Source: GCA-2725625 sp964574215 (GTDB lineage: Bacteria > Pseudomonadota > Alphaproteobacteria > Rhodospirillales > UBA2165). Taken from it: DNA of 64,000 bases. The stretch is from NCBI GenBank assembly GCA_964574215.1, contig CAZNLR010000010.1, positions 1 through 64,000 of the forward strand. Reading direction: 5' to 3'. This document shows positions 52,765 through 61,162 of this stretch, one piece after another; positions within the stretch are counted from its first letter, which is position 1, and every line of letters begins with the position of its first letter. The notes under the pieces were generated by a model. The model did no database searches, had not been told where the DNA came from, and saw only the letters and a program-made list of their open reading frames with translations. The position numbers were made by a program, and so were the translations under genes.

Positions 52765-53703
52765 CTATTTTTTCCAGTATTTCGCCGCACCCGGATGCAA
52801 CGGGATTTTCAGCTTCAAGGAATTGGCCGGTTTGATCTGTTTGGCGTGGGCATTGTTGGCTCGGAACTCGTTCATATTGTCGTAAATCGCTTTGGTGATT
52901 TTATAGACTTTGTCGGCGTTCATACCGCTTTTGACCACCAGCATATTGTTGACGCCCAGAACGTTACCGGCTTCAGAGGTTTTATAGACGCCCTTTGGCA
53001 CGACCACGTGATTATAGTTTTTGTATTTCGCCAAAGCCGCTTGCATTTTTCCCGAGCCGAGTTTGATGTATTTCAGTGCTTTGTTGACCCGTGCCTGTAC
53101 CACTGCGCCGGCGGGATAGCCCGAGAGAGCAAAGGCCGCGTCAACGTTGCCGTCTGCCAACTGGCTGAAACCGTCACTGTAGGATAGGAAACTGGGATTG
53201 ATGTCTTTGATGGTCAATCCGTGCAATCCCAATACCTGCTTGAGGAACGGAATGGTGCCGCCTCCGGCGGGACCAACGGCGATCCTTTTGCCCTTGAGAT
53301 CACTGATGGTGTTTATCGACGAATTCTTCAAGGTCATCATATGCAGGATGGAAAAGTGAAGGGAGCCGACGGCGCGCAAGTTCATTTTGCCGCCTTTTTT
53401 GTACATGGCGATGCCTTTGTTGGCGAAGACCGATAGATTGTTGTTGGTGATGCCGATATCCACCTCACCCTTGTTGACCAGGCGCGGGTTTTGGACCGAC
53501 CCCTGAGTGACGACCGGTACCATGGTGAGGCCGTCGGCGTGTTTGTTCACTAGATTGGAAATAGCTTGGCCGACCGGATAGAAGGCGCCGCCCTGACTGG
53601 CCGTACCGATCCGAAGTTCTTCGGATTTGGCCGTTGTCGACAGCAAAGCCAAACCCATAGCGACGGCACAAGTGGCCGTCATTGACGTTTTTAGAATTCT
53701 CAT
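52765..53703 (-). CDS. TAXI-family TRAP transporter solute-binding protein
   Basis: This 312-residue protein has a Sec signal peptide (TCAVAMGLALLSTTAKS-EE) and TAXI stretches (LRIGTASQGGAFYPVGQAIS, GKRIAVGPAGGGTIP). It captures a solute in the periplasm and delivers it to the fused permease encoded next. Ligands of TAXI proteins are mostly unknown; glutamate, 2-oxoglutarate and other carboxylates are known in the wider family. Confidence 0.9.
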   Translation of the reverse strand: MRILKTSMTATCAVAMGLALLSTTAKSEELRIGTASQGGAFYPVGQAISNLVNKHADGLTMVPVVTQGSVQNPRLVNKGEVDIGITNNNLSVFANKGIAMYKKGGKMNLRAVGSLHFSILHMMTLKNSSINTISDLKGKRIAVGPAGGGTIPFLKQVLGLHGLTIKDINPSFLSYSDGFSQLADGNVDAAFALSGYPAGAVVQARVNKALKYIKLGSGKMQAALAKYKNYNHVVVPKGVYKTSEAGNVLGVNNMLVVKSGMNADKVYKITKAIYDNMNEFRANNAHAKQIKPANSLKLKIPLHPGAAKYWKK

Positions 53704-53847
53704 TTTTCATCCTCGTTTGGTTGTTTATCTGGGGAACACAACCTTGGTTTCCCCATTTTTTAGTGCAGCAATAGTATCCATCTGGAAAAATTAATCAATG
53801 AAAACGGACACTAATTGTGTTCTTTTAAATTGATTCCAAAAGTCGGA

Positions 53848-55932
53848 TTATCGGCCAATAATTTTCTTCACCTGGTAGGCACCCCAGGTTTTACCGTCGC
53901 CCGATAGCCGCTCAAATTGATTGCGATGACTTTCCATCCATTCAAGTTCAAAAGACCCGGGTCCCAACGTGACAATTGTATCGATGTTCGCGTTCAACAG
54001 CCTCTGCCGCCAAGAAGCGTAGTCTGCCGTCTTTTCGATCCCGGCGATTAGCGGCGCCAGGGAGCCGTCTTTGGTTGCTGGAATATAGTGCAATTCGTTT
54101 TGATAGCGGCGGCCGAGGAAATAATAGAGGGGCCAGCCTCTCAGCAACGAATCCACGCCGGCGGTGACGGCAATGCGATGCGGTTCCGCAACTTGATCCA
54201 AGATTTTGGCGCCTTCCGCCCAATACCGGGCATGATTGGGAAAAACCGATGTCCGCTGAAGCAGGGAATATCGGACGCTGTCGCGGACCAGGCCGAGAGA
54301 AAGCGTGACGATCATGGAGAAACCGATAAAGAGTATCGGTTTGTAAAATCGTGGCATGCTCTGCCAAAGGGCATATGCTAATCCCAGTACGGCGAGAACG
54401 CCCAGGGATAGCCAAAAGTCGAGGCCCGGCCAAAATACGAGATTGAGCCCCATATGGAGGAAGCTCCAAATAATGACGACGATAAAAAGGGGTGTATTTA
54501 AATGCCTCCACGAATCCAGAAGATAAATGCTGAAAACAGTGCTCAACACGATGGCCGGAAGAAGGAATCGTCCGGAAAGCCGGTTGAACATCAATCGCGT
54601 GTAAGAGAAATCCGGCGAAAAGTAGGCGAACAGGGTTCCCACCAGCACGGCCGCTGCTAACAAGGCGTATTTCGGGTTAACAAAATAAAGTTTAGCCATG
54701 CCGAAAATGCCAACGGCTAGAAATGCCGCCGTTGGCCATCCTATATAAGTGATGGTATTGGCGAGCGCCCGAAATTCGGTTTTCAAATCGTAGGGGTTCA
54801 GATCGGCAATCTGCTTCAGCCAGTCGAAATAAAGGCTTTCGGCACCAAGCCTCACGCCGGCTACCTGCAAAGGAACAAAGCCGAATAGATAGCCGGTTTT
54901 CATATATTCCCGGATGGGCCAGGGGATGAAAACGGCGGCGAGAACGCAGCATGCCAGCAGGTAAAATATAAAATTTCCGGATTTTTTGTCGGCCTCGGTA
55001 GCCATTGCCCACGTCACAAGGCAAAACAGGAGCGCGACCGTGGTCATTGCCGATAGCTTCAAACCGGCGGTCAGTCCCAGAGCCATAAAGCAGATGATCA
55101 AGTCGGCGCGGTTCCGGTTTCTGAGCCACCGCAAAGCGAACAAGAAGGATGCTGAAATAAAGACCGTTAGCGCCGTATCGTTCTTGCCGGTGCCGACGGC
55201 AAGATAAACAGCAGGGATCAGCATCAGATAGGTAACGGCGGTCCAGCGGCCCAAACCACGAATGCCTAGTTCACTGCATATGGCGATGATTGCAATGGCC
55301 AGAAAAATCCAGGCGGCTATATCCAATAGTGGCAATAGAAGATCGCTGTGAAAGGGCAGCATCAGCCACGCCATCAGAGATTCGTATCCACCGGGAAAAC
55401 TGGCGTGCATGGAAAAATAGGCGGGGATCTGCAGCGAAAATCCGGTTCCCTCCTTGACCCACAAGGCCGCCCTTACGGCATGATAGGCCAGGGCGTCACC
55501 ACCGATCACCGGGAGAATGAGAATGCGGGCCACGGTGAAAATGATGATGGCGAAGACCACATAGGCAAGCGGCCGGTAGGGTGATGAGCCAGCCATCCGA
55601 AGGACACGATACCAGCAACACAGATCGCTATGAACGGCGCGGCTGAAGGCTGTTGGCGTAAACTGCAGGTAGGTCCGACCGGCCAGCGCCAAGGCGGTTA
55701 GCACCAGGCAGGCCCAGGTAAGTGTAAAAGCGCCAAAGGCGAGCAGAATATGAAAGCAAAGGCTGGCGGTCCAGGCGCCGACAATGAAAGCGGCGCACCA
55801 GCGGACGGCGATGTTTGCTTGGGGTAACAGTTTCTGCACCGCGCCACAGGCGATAAAAATAAATACCGACAGAATATAGACGGCTGGTAACGACCGGAGG
55901 AGAATATCGATTGTCAAATTGCCCAAAGTCAC
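53848..55932 (-). CDS. Large polytopic membrane protein, possibly a GT-C-fold glycosyltransferase-like protein
   Basis: The protein has 694 residues with a dozen or more hydrophobic segments and a soluble C-terminal part of about 120 residues. The early motif LPVIGGDALAYHAVRAALWVKEG, with an Asp in the first periplasmic loop, resembles the arrangement of ArnT/Pmt GT-C enzymes, and the tail (ANIDTIVTLGPGSFELEWM) is also seen in such proteins. Firm family membership cannot be shown by eye. The start is GTG without a clear ribosome site. It stands alone between the TAXI gene and the nirS terminator. Confidence 0.65.
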   Translation of the reverse strand: MTLGNLTIDILLRSLPAVYILSVFIFIACGAVQKLLPQANIAVRWCAAFIVGAWTASLCFHILLAFGAFTLTWACLVLTALALAGRTYLQFTPTAFSRAVHSDLCCWYRVLRMAGSSPYRPLAYVVFAIIIFTVARILILPVIGGDALAYHAVRAALWVKEGTGFSLQIPAYFSMHASFPGGYESLMAWLMLPFHSDLLLPLLDIAAWIFLAIAIIAICSELGIRGLGRWTAVTYLMLIPAVYLAVGTGKNDTALTVFISASFLFALRWLRNRNRADLIICFMALGLTAGLKLSAMTTVALLFCLVTWAMATEADKKSGNFIFYLLACCVLAAVFIPWPIREYMKTGYLFGFVPLQVAGVRLGAESLYFDWLKQIADLNPYDLKTEFRALANTITYIGWPTAAFLAVGIFGMAKLYFVNPKYALLAAAVLVGTLFAYFSPDFSYTRLMFNRLSGRFLLPAIVLSTVFSIYLLDSWRHLNTPLFIVVIIWSFLHMGLNLVFWPGLDFWLSLGVLAVLGLAYALWQSMPRFYKPILFIGFSMIVTLSLGLVRDSVRYSLLQRTSVFPNHARYWAEGAKILDQVAEPHRIAVTAGVDSLLRGWPLYYFLGRRYQNELHYIPATKDGSLAPLIAGIEKTADYASWRQRLLNANIDTIVTLGPGSFELEWMESHRNQFERLSGDGKTWGAYQVKKIIGR

Positions 55933-55970
55933 AACCGATATTTAATCACCGAAACCGGCGCGGGAAAAGA

Positions 55971-56000
55971 AAAACGGGCGGGACCGTAGGGTCCCGCCCG
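55971..56000 (-). terminator. Rho-independent terminator of nirS
   Basis: CGGGCGGGACC and GGTCCCGCCCG form an 11-bp stem with a 4-base loop. Leftwards it is followed by TTTTTCTTTT. It lies 24 bases after the nirS stop. Confidence 0.9.
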
Positions 56001-56023
56001 CAAAAAATGTACCGGCGTACGAT

Positions 56024-57766
56024 TTAGTAAACGTCGTTTCGCGTATTGAAGACGTTGAACTTGCCCGTCGGGGTAATCAGGCGCTTGTCCTTGATCACCT
56101 TTTTGAGTTTCAAAGTCTTGTCATCGACAATCACGATAGCCGACTGCTGATTTTCGGCATTCCAAACGGAGAACCAAATTTCAGTGCCTTGCTTATTGTA
56201 TTCGCCTTGAACAACCCGGCGCACACCTTCGGTGATGCCCGACCATTGCCCGATCGGCAGCACTTTGTACTCTTTGCTGAGATCATTAATGTCGAACACG
56301 GCAATCGAGGAAGCCAATTCGGCATCCGGGTTAAGCGGCGTATCGACATAGAGCCAATGGGATTTCGGGTGGGTCTTGATGAACAGCGAACCGCCGCCTT
56401 GACCTTCCAGGGTCTGCACCACTTTCCAGGCTTGCTTCGGATGACCTTTGGGGTCCGTACCGATCAAGGAAATGGTGTCGTCGCCGAGATGGCTGGTTGC
56501 CCAGACAGGACCGAACTTCGGATGCTTGAAGTTGGCGCCCCGGCCCGGATGCGGCGTGGCGCCGACCTTGATCAGTTTGACCAGCTTGTCTTCCTTGGTG
56601 TCGATAACGCCGATGGTGTTGCGGGCGTTGGCGGCAACCATGAAGTAGCGGCCCGTTGAGTCCACACCGCCATCATGGAGGAAACGTTCGACGCCGATGG
56701 AGGTGATCTTGAGATTATCGAGATCGGAATAATCGACCATCAAGACCTTTCCGGTTTCCTTGACATTGATGACGAACTCCGGATTGAAGTGGGAGGAGAG
56801 AATAGCTGCGACACGGGGTTCTGGATGATATTCCTGAGTGTCCACAGTCATACCGCGGGTGCCGACAATTTTGAGGGGCTCGAGCGTATCACCCTTCATA
56901 ATAACAAATTGCGGCGGCCAGTAGGCGCCACCGATGGCATATTTGTCTTCCCATCCCTTCATCTTGGAGGATTCGACTGACCGTGCTTCCATGCCGATTT
57001 TAATTTCGGCGACCCGCGTCGGCGGGTTCATGTAAAGGTCGATCAGATCGATCTTGGCGTCACGGCCAATGGTGAACAGGTAGCGGCCGGAAGCCGACAT
57101 GCGGGAAATGTGCACCGCAAAACCGGTCTTGATGATTTGGGTAATTTTGTAATTGTTACCGTCAATCAGTGCGATCTCACCTGAGTCACGCAGGGTGACC
57201 GAGAACAAATTGTCGAGATCGAGATTATTCATCTTCTTTTTCGGGCGCTTGCTAACCGGCACCAGAACTTTCCAGCTCGCCTTGACTTCCTTCATACCGA
57301 ATTCAGGCGGCTGCGGCGGCTCGTTGAGCAAGTACTTCGCCATAATATCGATGTCGCCTTTGGACAGAACGCCGGAGTCGCCCCAGTTGGGCATACCGCC
57401 GGGAGATCCAAAGGTGATAAAGTCGCGCAGAGCTTCAAAGCCGCGCTCCCGTGTGATCTTGGTGGTCAGCGGTTTGCCGGTGGCGCCTTTACGCAGCACA
57501 CCGTGGCAACCGGCGCAACGTTCAAAATAGATTGTCCTGGCGCGATTGAACTCGGCATCGGTTAGCGAGGGAACGCCGGGTATCACACCAGGCTTACTGC
57601 CCGGCTGGTCTTTGAGCATGTCGAGACTTGGCTGATATTTTCCGCTGGGAGTCGTTTTATGTTTCTTTACATCGGCTTTATCGGCGGCAAAAGCCGGGGC
57701 CGCAGAGATCGACAGCGCAGCCGCAAACGCGGCAACAGCTGCCGTGCGCATAAAGTTATATGGCAT
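56024..57766 (-). CDS. nirS: Cytochrome cd1 nitrite reductase
   Basis: The precursor has 580 residues with a Sec signal peptide (hydrophobic to AAPAFA, cleavage about residue 27). The heme c motif is Cys84-Ala-Gly-Cys87-His88, followed by the eight-bladed d1-heme propeller (TRVAEIKIGMEARSVESSKMK, ILSSHFNPEFVINVKETGK, PHPGRGANFKHPKFG). It reduces nitrite to NO in the periplasm. The ATG at 57766 is chosen because AAAGGA lies 6 bases upstream; the longer frame from 57781 would include that site. An FNR-type box sits at 57827-57840. Heme d1 biosynthesis genes are not in this window. Confidence 0.95.
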   Translation of the reverse strand: MPYNFMRTAAVAAFAAALSISAAPAFAADKADVKKHKTTPSGKYQPSLDMLKDQPGSKPGVIPGVPSLTDAEFNRARTIYFERCAGCHGVLRKGATGKPLTTKITRERGFEALRDFITFGSPGGMPNWGDSGVLSKGDIDIMAKYLLNEPPQPPEFGMKEVKASWKVLVPVSKRPKKKMNNLDLDNLFSVTLRDSGEIALIDGNNYKITQIIKTGFAVHISRMSASGRYLFTIGRDAKIDLIDLYMNPPTRVAEIKIGMEARSVESSKMKGWEDKYAIGGAYWPPQFVIMKGDTLEPLKIVGTRGMTVDTQEYHPEPRVAAILSSHFNPEFVINVKETGKVLMVDYSDLDNLKITSIGVERFLHDGGVDSTGRYFMVAANARNTIGVIDTKEDKLVKLIKVGATPHPGRGANFKHPKFGPVWATSHLGDDTISLIGTDPKGHPKQAWKVVQTLEGQGGGSLFIKTHPKSHWLYVDTPLNPDAELASSIAVFDINDLSKEYKVLPIGQWSGITEGVRRVVQGEYNKQGTEIWFSVWNAENQQSAIVIVDDKTLKLKKVIKDKRLITPTGKFNVFNTRNDVY

Positions 57767-57826
57767 CATTCGTCCTTTCATAAGATACTAGCGGCGAAAC
57801 ATTGCTATTTGCTTGGGTATACGTCC

Positions 57827-57840
57827 TTGACTTAAATCAA
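57827..57840. promoter_or_regulatory. FNR/Dnr-type box upstream of nirS
   Basis: TTGACTTAAATCAA fits the TTGAY-N4-RTCAA consensus of Crp/Fnr-type oxygen and NO regulators. It lies 61-74 bases before the chosen nirS start, leaving room for a site near -41.5. The same box with two centre changes occurs at 60318-60331. Confidence 0.8.
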
Positions 57841-57982
57841 GGCTGGGAAGGCCTAATTTGTGGATTAAGCGAGTAGTGTTATTTGATTTTACCGCTGAAC
57901 CTTGCAGCAATTATGAATATGATTCGGTTGTGCTGATTCTGTTTGATAATACATTAGAATAAAATGATATGAGAAACATATA

Positions 57983-60184
57983 GTGTATCAATTCACTAGG
58001 ACTTTGTTTTATCCGATTCTGATATTGGCGGCGGTGATGCTGCCGGCCTGTATGGGCTCGGGTTCCTTTGGCACCGCAGCATATGGCGCTGAGAAAATTC
58101 AGGGAGCCGACCAAGAAAAATACGCAAAATTTTTTCCTCACTTATTTCCCAAGGCGACTTATTTCGGCGGAATCTCCGGTTCGCCTCCTTCGGTGCCGGT
58201 CTTTAACGATCAATCACTAATCGGCTATGTATTTTTCTCTCGGCAAGTATCCGCTTCTGTCGGTTATTCGGGGAAACCGTTGAATGTCTTGGTCGGGCTT
58301 GATTTAGAAGGAACCATTACCGGCGTCAGGATCGTCGAGCATCATGAACCAATTTTGGCCATCGGGATTACGGACAAGGATCTAAAAGAATTTACGCGGC
58401 AATATGTCGGGCTTAATGTCCGCAATCCCGTGCGCATCACCCGAAACCGGGAAGGAGACCAGGATGACAATACGCTGGATGCGGTCAGCGGCGCTTCAAT
58501 TTCTTCTATCGTACTGAATGACGCCATAATTCGTTCGGCCAGAGCGGTGGCTCGTAGCCGCGGTCTATTGGGTAAGGCCGGCCAGCTTTTAGATTTCGAT
58601 CAGTATTCCCCAGCCAGTTGGCAGGAACTGCTCGAAGAAGGTTCAATTGTCGAGCGTCATTTGACCATCAAACAGGCCGCGTCAATATTAGCTTCGAAGA
58701 AGGCAAGATTGTTCCCAGGCGGAGGCGGGCCGACCAACCTAATGTCATCTTTTATTGACCTATCCTTTGGCTTGGCGACGCCGGCTCGGGTCGGACGTAA
58801 CCTTATCGGCAGACACAGCATCAATGAAATTGTGGCGGGGTTATCGAATGGCGACCAGTTATTGTTCCTTGCCGCCAATGGCTACTATTCTTTTCGTGGG
58901 CGGGCGTTTCGAAAAATCGGTTATTTCGACCGCATCAGTGTCGTTCAGGGAGAGCAGAGTTTTCGGCTAACTAAGAATGACTATGTGAGAATTGATCAGT
59001 TGCAGGTGGCCGGTGCTCCGGAATTTCGTGAAATTGCGATATTTAAAATTAGAAAATCAAGCGGTTTTAAAGCAAGCGAACCCTGGCGCCTGGACCTAAC
59101 CATTGGCGGTGAAAAAGCGAACGGGGAAAAGGCCTTCTCCACCATATCTACACTATATAAATTGCCAAAACGCTATTTTCGCAAGCTTGATCCATCGATC
59201 AGCATGGACGAACGCATTTGGCTTCAGGTTTGGGAAGAACGATTTGTCGAAATCGTTGTCCTGGTTCTCGCTTTAACGGCGCTTACCGGATTTTTCTTTT
59301 TTCAGGACTGGGGCGCGCAGCGCCAGCGACTCTATGACATTACCCGCCTCTTTTTCCTGGTCTTCACGGTGATTGGCCTGGGCTGGTATACGGATGCCCA
59401 ATTGTCGGTCATTAACGTTCTTACATTTATGCAATCATTATTGACCGAATTTCGCTGGGATTTCTTCCTGCTGGAACCGCTCATATTTATATTGTGGGGC
59501 GGAACGGCATTGTCTTTATTATTCTGGGGGCGGGGCGCTTTTTGCGGCTGGCTTTGTCCCTTTGGCGCTATGCAGGAATTGTTGGCCAAGTTTGCCCAAT
59601 TCGTCCGCCTTCCCCAGCTTTCCTTACCCTGGGGCGTTCACGAAAGGCTTTGGCCTCTCAAATACATTGTTTTTGTCGGCCTGTTCGCCCTGTTCCTTGG
59701 TGACGAAGATTTGGCGTTGATGGGTACCGAGATAGAGCCCTTCAAAACAGCCATCGTCATGGGATTTGACCGGGCTTGGCCATTTGTACTATATGCCGCA
59801 GTTTTGCTCGGTGTCGGCCTTTTTATTAACCGGTTTTTTTGCCGCTACATTTGTCCCCTCGGCGCTGCCCTAGCGATACCGGCGCGCGTTCGAATGTTCG
59901 AGTGGTTGAAAAGGCGTTGGCAGTGCGGCCTGCAGTGTCATATCTGTGCCGACAAATGTCCCATTCAGGCCATTCATCCCGACGGACATATTAATCCCAA
60001 CGAATGTATTTACTGCCTCAATTGTCAGGTTATTTATCATGACGATTCGGTGTGCCCGCCCCTCGTCGAGAAGCGCAAACGAAACGAAATGCGTCTCGAC
60101 AAAAGTTTAGTAAAAAGGTTTGAAAAAGCCGAGCAGAAGGGAGAACAGGCGGATTCGGTGGAAAGGTCCGAAAATCGTGAATAA
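57983..60184 (+). CDS. nirI: NirI/NosR-family membrane flavo-iron-sulfur protein
   Basis: The protein has 733 residues. The periplasmic N-terminal part carries an FMN-binding domain with the flavinylation-type motif SGASIS, where Ser replaces the usual Thr. About five to six membrane helices follow, with the CxxxCP motifs CGWLCPFGAM and CRYICPLGAA. A C-terminal pair of 4Fe-4S motifs follows (CHICADKCP, CIYCLNC). NosR supports N2O reductase and NirI supports nirS expression or electron supply. The divergent nirS neighbour and lack of nosZ favour NirI. The start is GTG with a weak ribosome site. Confidence 0.8.
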   Translation: MYQFTRTLFYPILILAAVMLPACMGSGSFGTAAYGAEKIQGADQEKYAKFFPHLFPKATYFGGISGSPPSVPVFNDQSLIGYVFFSRQVSASVGYSGKPLNVLVGLDLEGTITGVRIVEHHEPILAIGITDKDLKEFTRQYVGLNVRNPVRITRNREGDQDDNTLDAVSGASISSIVLNDAIIRSARAVARSRGLLGKAGQLLDFDQYSPASWQELLEEGSIVERHLTIKQAASILASKKARLFPGGGGPTNLMSSFIDLSFGLATPARVGRNLIGRHSINEIVAGLSNGDQLLFLAANGYYSFRGRAFRKIGYFDRISVVQGEQSFRLTKNDYVRIDQLQVAGAPEFREIAIFKIRKSSGFKASEPWRLDLTIGGEKANGEKAFSTISTLYKLPKRYFRKLDPSISMDERIWLQVWEERFVEIVVLVLALTALTGFFFFQDWGAQRQRLYDITRLFFLVFTVIGLGWYTDAQLSVINVLTFMQSLLTEFRWDFFLLEPLIFILWGGTALSLLFWGRGAFCGWLCPFGAMQELLAKFAQFVRLPQLSLPWGVHERLWPLKYIVFVGLFALFLGDEDLALMGTEIEPFKTAIVMGFDRAWPFVLYAAVLLGVGLFINRFFCRYICPLGAALAIPARVRMFEWLKRRWQCGLQCHICADKCPIQAIHPDGHINPNECIYCLNCQVIYHDDSVCPPLVEKRKRNEMRLDKSLVKRFEKAEQKGEQADSVERSENRE

Positions 60185-60317
60185 AACAATGCTTTAATCC
60201 CTAAAATATGACGCTTTTTCTGAAATCCTTGCCGAAATCCAGGTAATTTCCCGGAATCTGGAGTTCGAATACCCGACGAATTTGATCGGATTTTTTTTCG
60301 GGGAATCTCAAAGGTCT

Positions 60318-60331
60318 TTGACTTAGGTCAA
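60318..60331. promoter_or_regulatory. FNR/Dnr-type box upstream of the NO reductase operon
   Basis: TTGACTTAGGTCAA shares 12 of 14 bases with the nirS box. It lies 100 bases before the first small gene, so the transcript would have a leader of about 65 bases if the box is centred near -41.5. Confidence 0.8.
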
Positions 60332-60378
60332 GGACAGTCCTTTACCCCCCATGTTCAGTTGCAGGCTTAATGCGCTGG

Positions 60379-60392
60379 ATCTGACGTCAGAT
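60379..60392. promoter_or_regulatory. 14-bp perfect palindrome in the operon leader
   Basis: ATCTGACGTCAGAT lies downstream of the expected transcription start and upstream of the small ORF. It could be a second operator, but no family is recognised. Confidence 0.3.
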
Positions 60393-60430
60393 GCCGGGGC
60401 TTTGTGGCAATCTAAACGAGGGGGACCATC

Positions 60431-60589
60431 ATGACGCCTTCCGACCAACCAATGGATGAGCCGATTCCGTTCATGCAGCGGCTATTGGATAATCATTTCT
60501 TACTACTTTTTTTAGGAGTTGCTGTACCCACGGTACTTTATATCGTGTGGGGGATCGTTGAGATCACGGCAATTCCCGTAGCTAAATAA
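60431..60589 (+). CDS. Small single-helix membrane protein (52 aa), candidate NO reductase subunit
   Basis: The frame reads MTPSDQPMDEPIPFMQRLLD and then one hydrophobic helix (HFLLLFLGVAVPTVLYIVWG) to a short tail ending VAK. AGGGGGA lies 6 bases before the ATG and the CuA-subunit gene begins 17 bases after the stop, so it is the first gene of that operon. The N-in topology, size and place recall the one-helix accessory subunits of heme-copper oxidases such as subunit IIa of ba3 oxidase. It has no recognised motif. Confidence 0.7.
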   Translation: MTPSDQPMDEPIPFMQRLLDNHFLLLFLGVAVPTVLYIVWGIVEITAIPVAK

Positions 60590-60606
60590 TAGAAGGGAGA
60601 CACCAT

Positions 60607-61149
60607 ATGTCTATATTTCCTCCCGAAGAGCGCGTCTGGTGGAACACGCCTGTAGAGAAAACCGAAGTTCTCTGGGTCACCATCGCCTTCATCTGGGGTT
60701 TGATCATGTTCTTCATGATGCCCTATTGGCATTTCACCGGTAACCAGAATATGTCCAACGAGGCATATCAAATCAGCACTGACAGATATTCCGACCTCAC
60801 TGAAGCTTTCGCGAAAAAATACAAAGTCCGTGAAGAAGGTGACACCGGCGTTCCCGTTGTTCGCCCGCCGGCAGGTTCCGACGTTTACCTGTTAGGTCGT
60901 CTTTGGGAGTGGTGGCCAATCCTCGAGCTTGAGAAAGGCAAAAGCTACCGCCTGCATCTTTCCTCGATGGATTACCAGCACGGCTTCTCCTTACAGCCGG
61001 AAAACATCAATATTCAGGTTCACCCCGGTTATGAATCGGTAATGACCGTAACACCCACGACATCGGGTGAATTCGGCCTTATCTGTAACGAATTTTGCGG
61101 CATCGGCCATCACACCATGGTCAGCAAAATGTATGTCACCGATAAATAG
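60607..61149 (+). CDS. CuA-containing subunit II of a heme-copper NO reductase/oxidase
   Basis: The protein has 180 residues with a single N-terminal membrane helix (about 21-40) and a periplasmic cupredoxin domain. The CuA set is complete: His125, Cys160, Glu162, Cys164, His168 and Met171 (CNEFCGIGHHTM). This subunit takes electrons from a soluble donor and passes them to subunit I. AGAAGGGAG precedes the ATG. Its short length matches ba3-type and CuA-NOR-type subunits II rather than aa3-type ones. Copper loading probably uses the Sco protein encoded at 62990. Confidence 0.9.
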   Translation: MSIFPPEERVWWNTPVEKTEVLWVTIAFIWGLIMFFMMPYWHFTGNQNMSNEAYQISTDRYSDLTEAFAKKYKVREEGDTGVPVVRPPAGSDVYLLGRLWEWWPILELEKGKSYRLHLSSMDYQHGFSLQPENINIQVHPGYESVMTVTPTTSGEFGLICNEFCGIGHHTMVSKMYVTDK

Positions 61150-61162
61150 GAGGGCATGATAA

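Noticed and set aside
57983..60184. NosR for N2O reductase
   Set aside because: No nosZ, nosD, nosF or nosY gene is in the window and nirS is the divergent neighbour, so NirI is preferred, though not proven.
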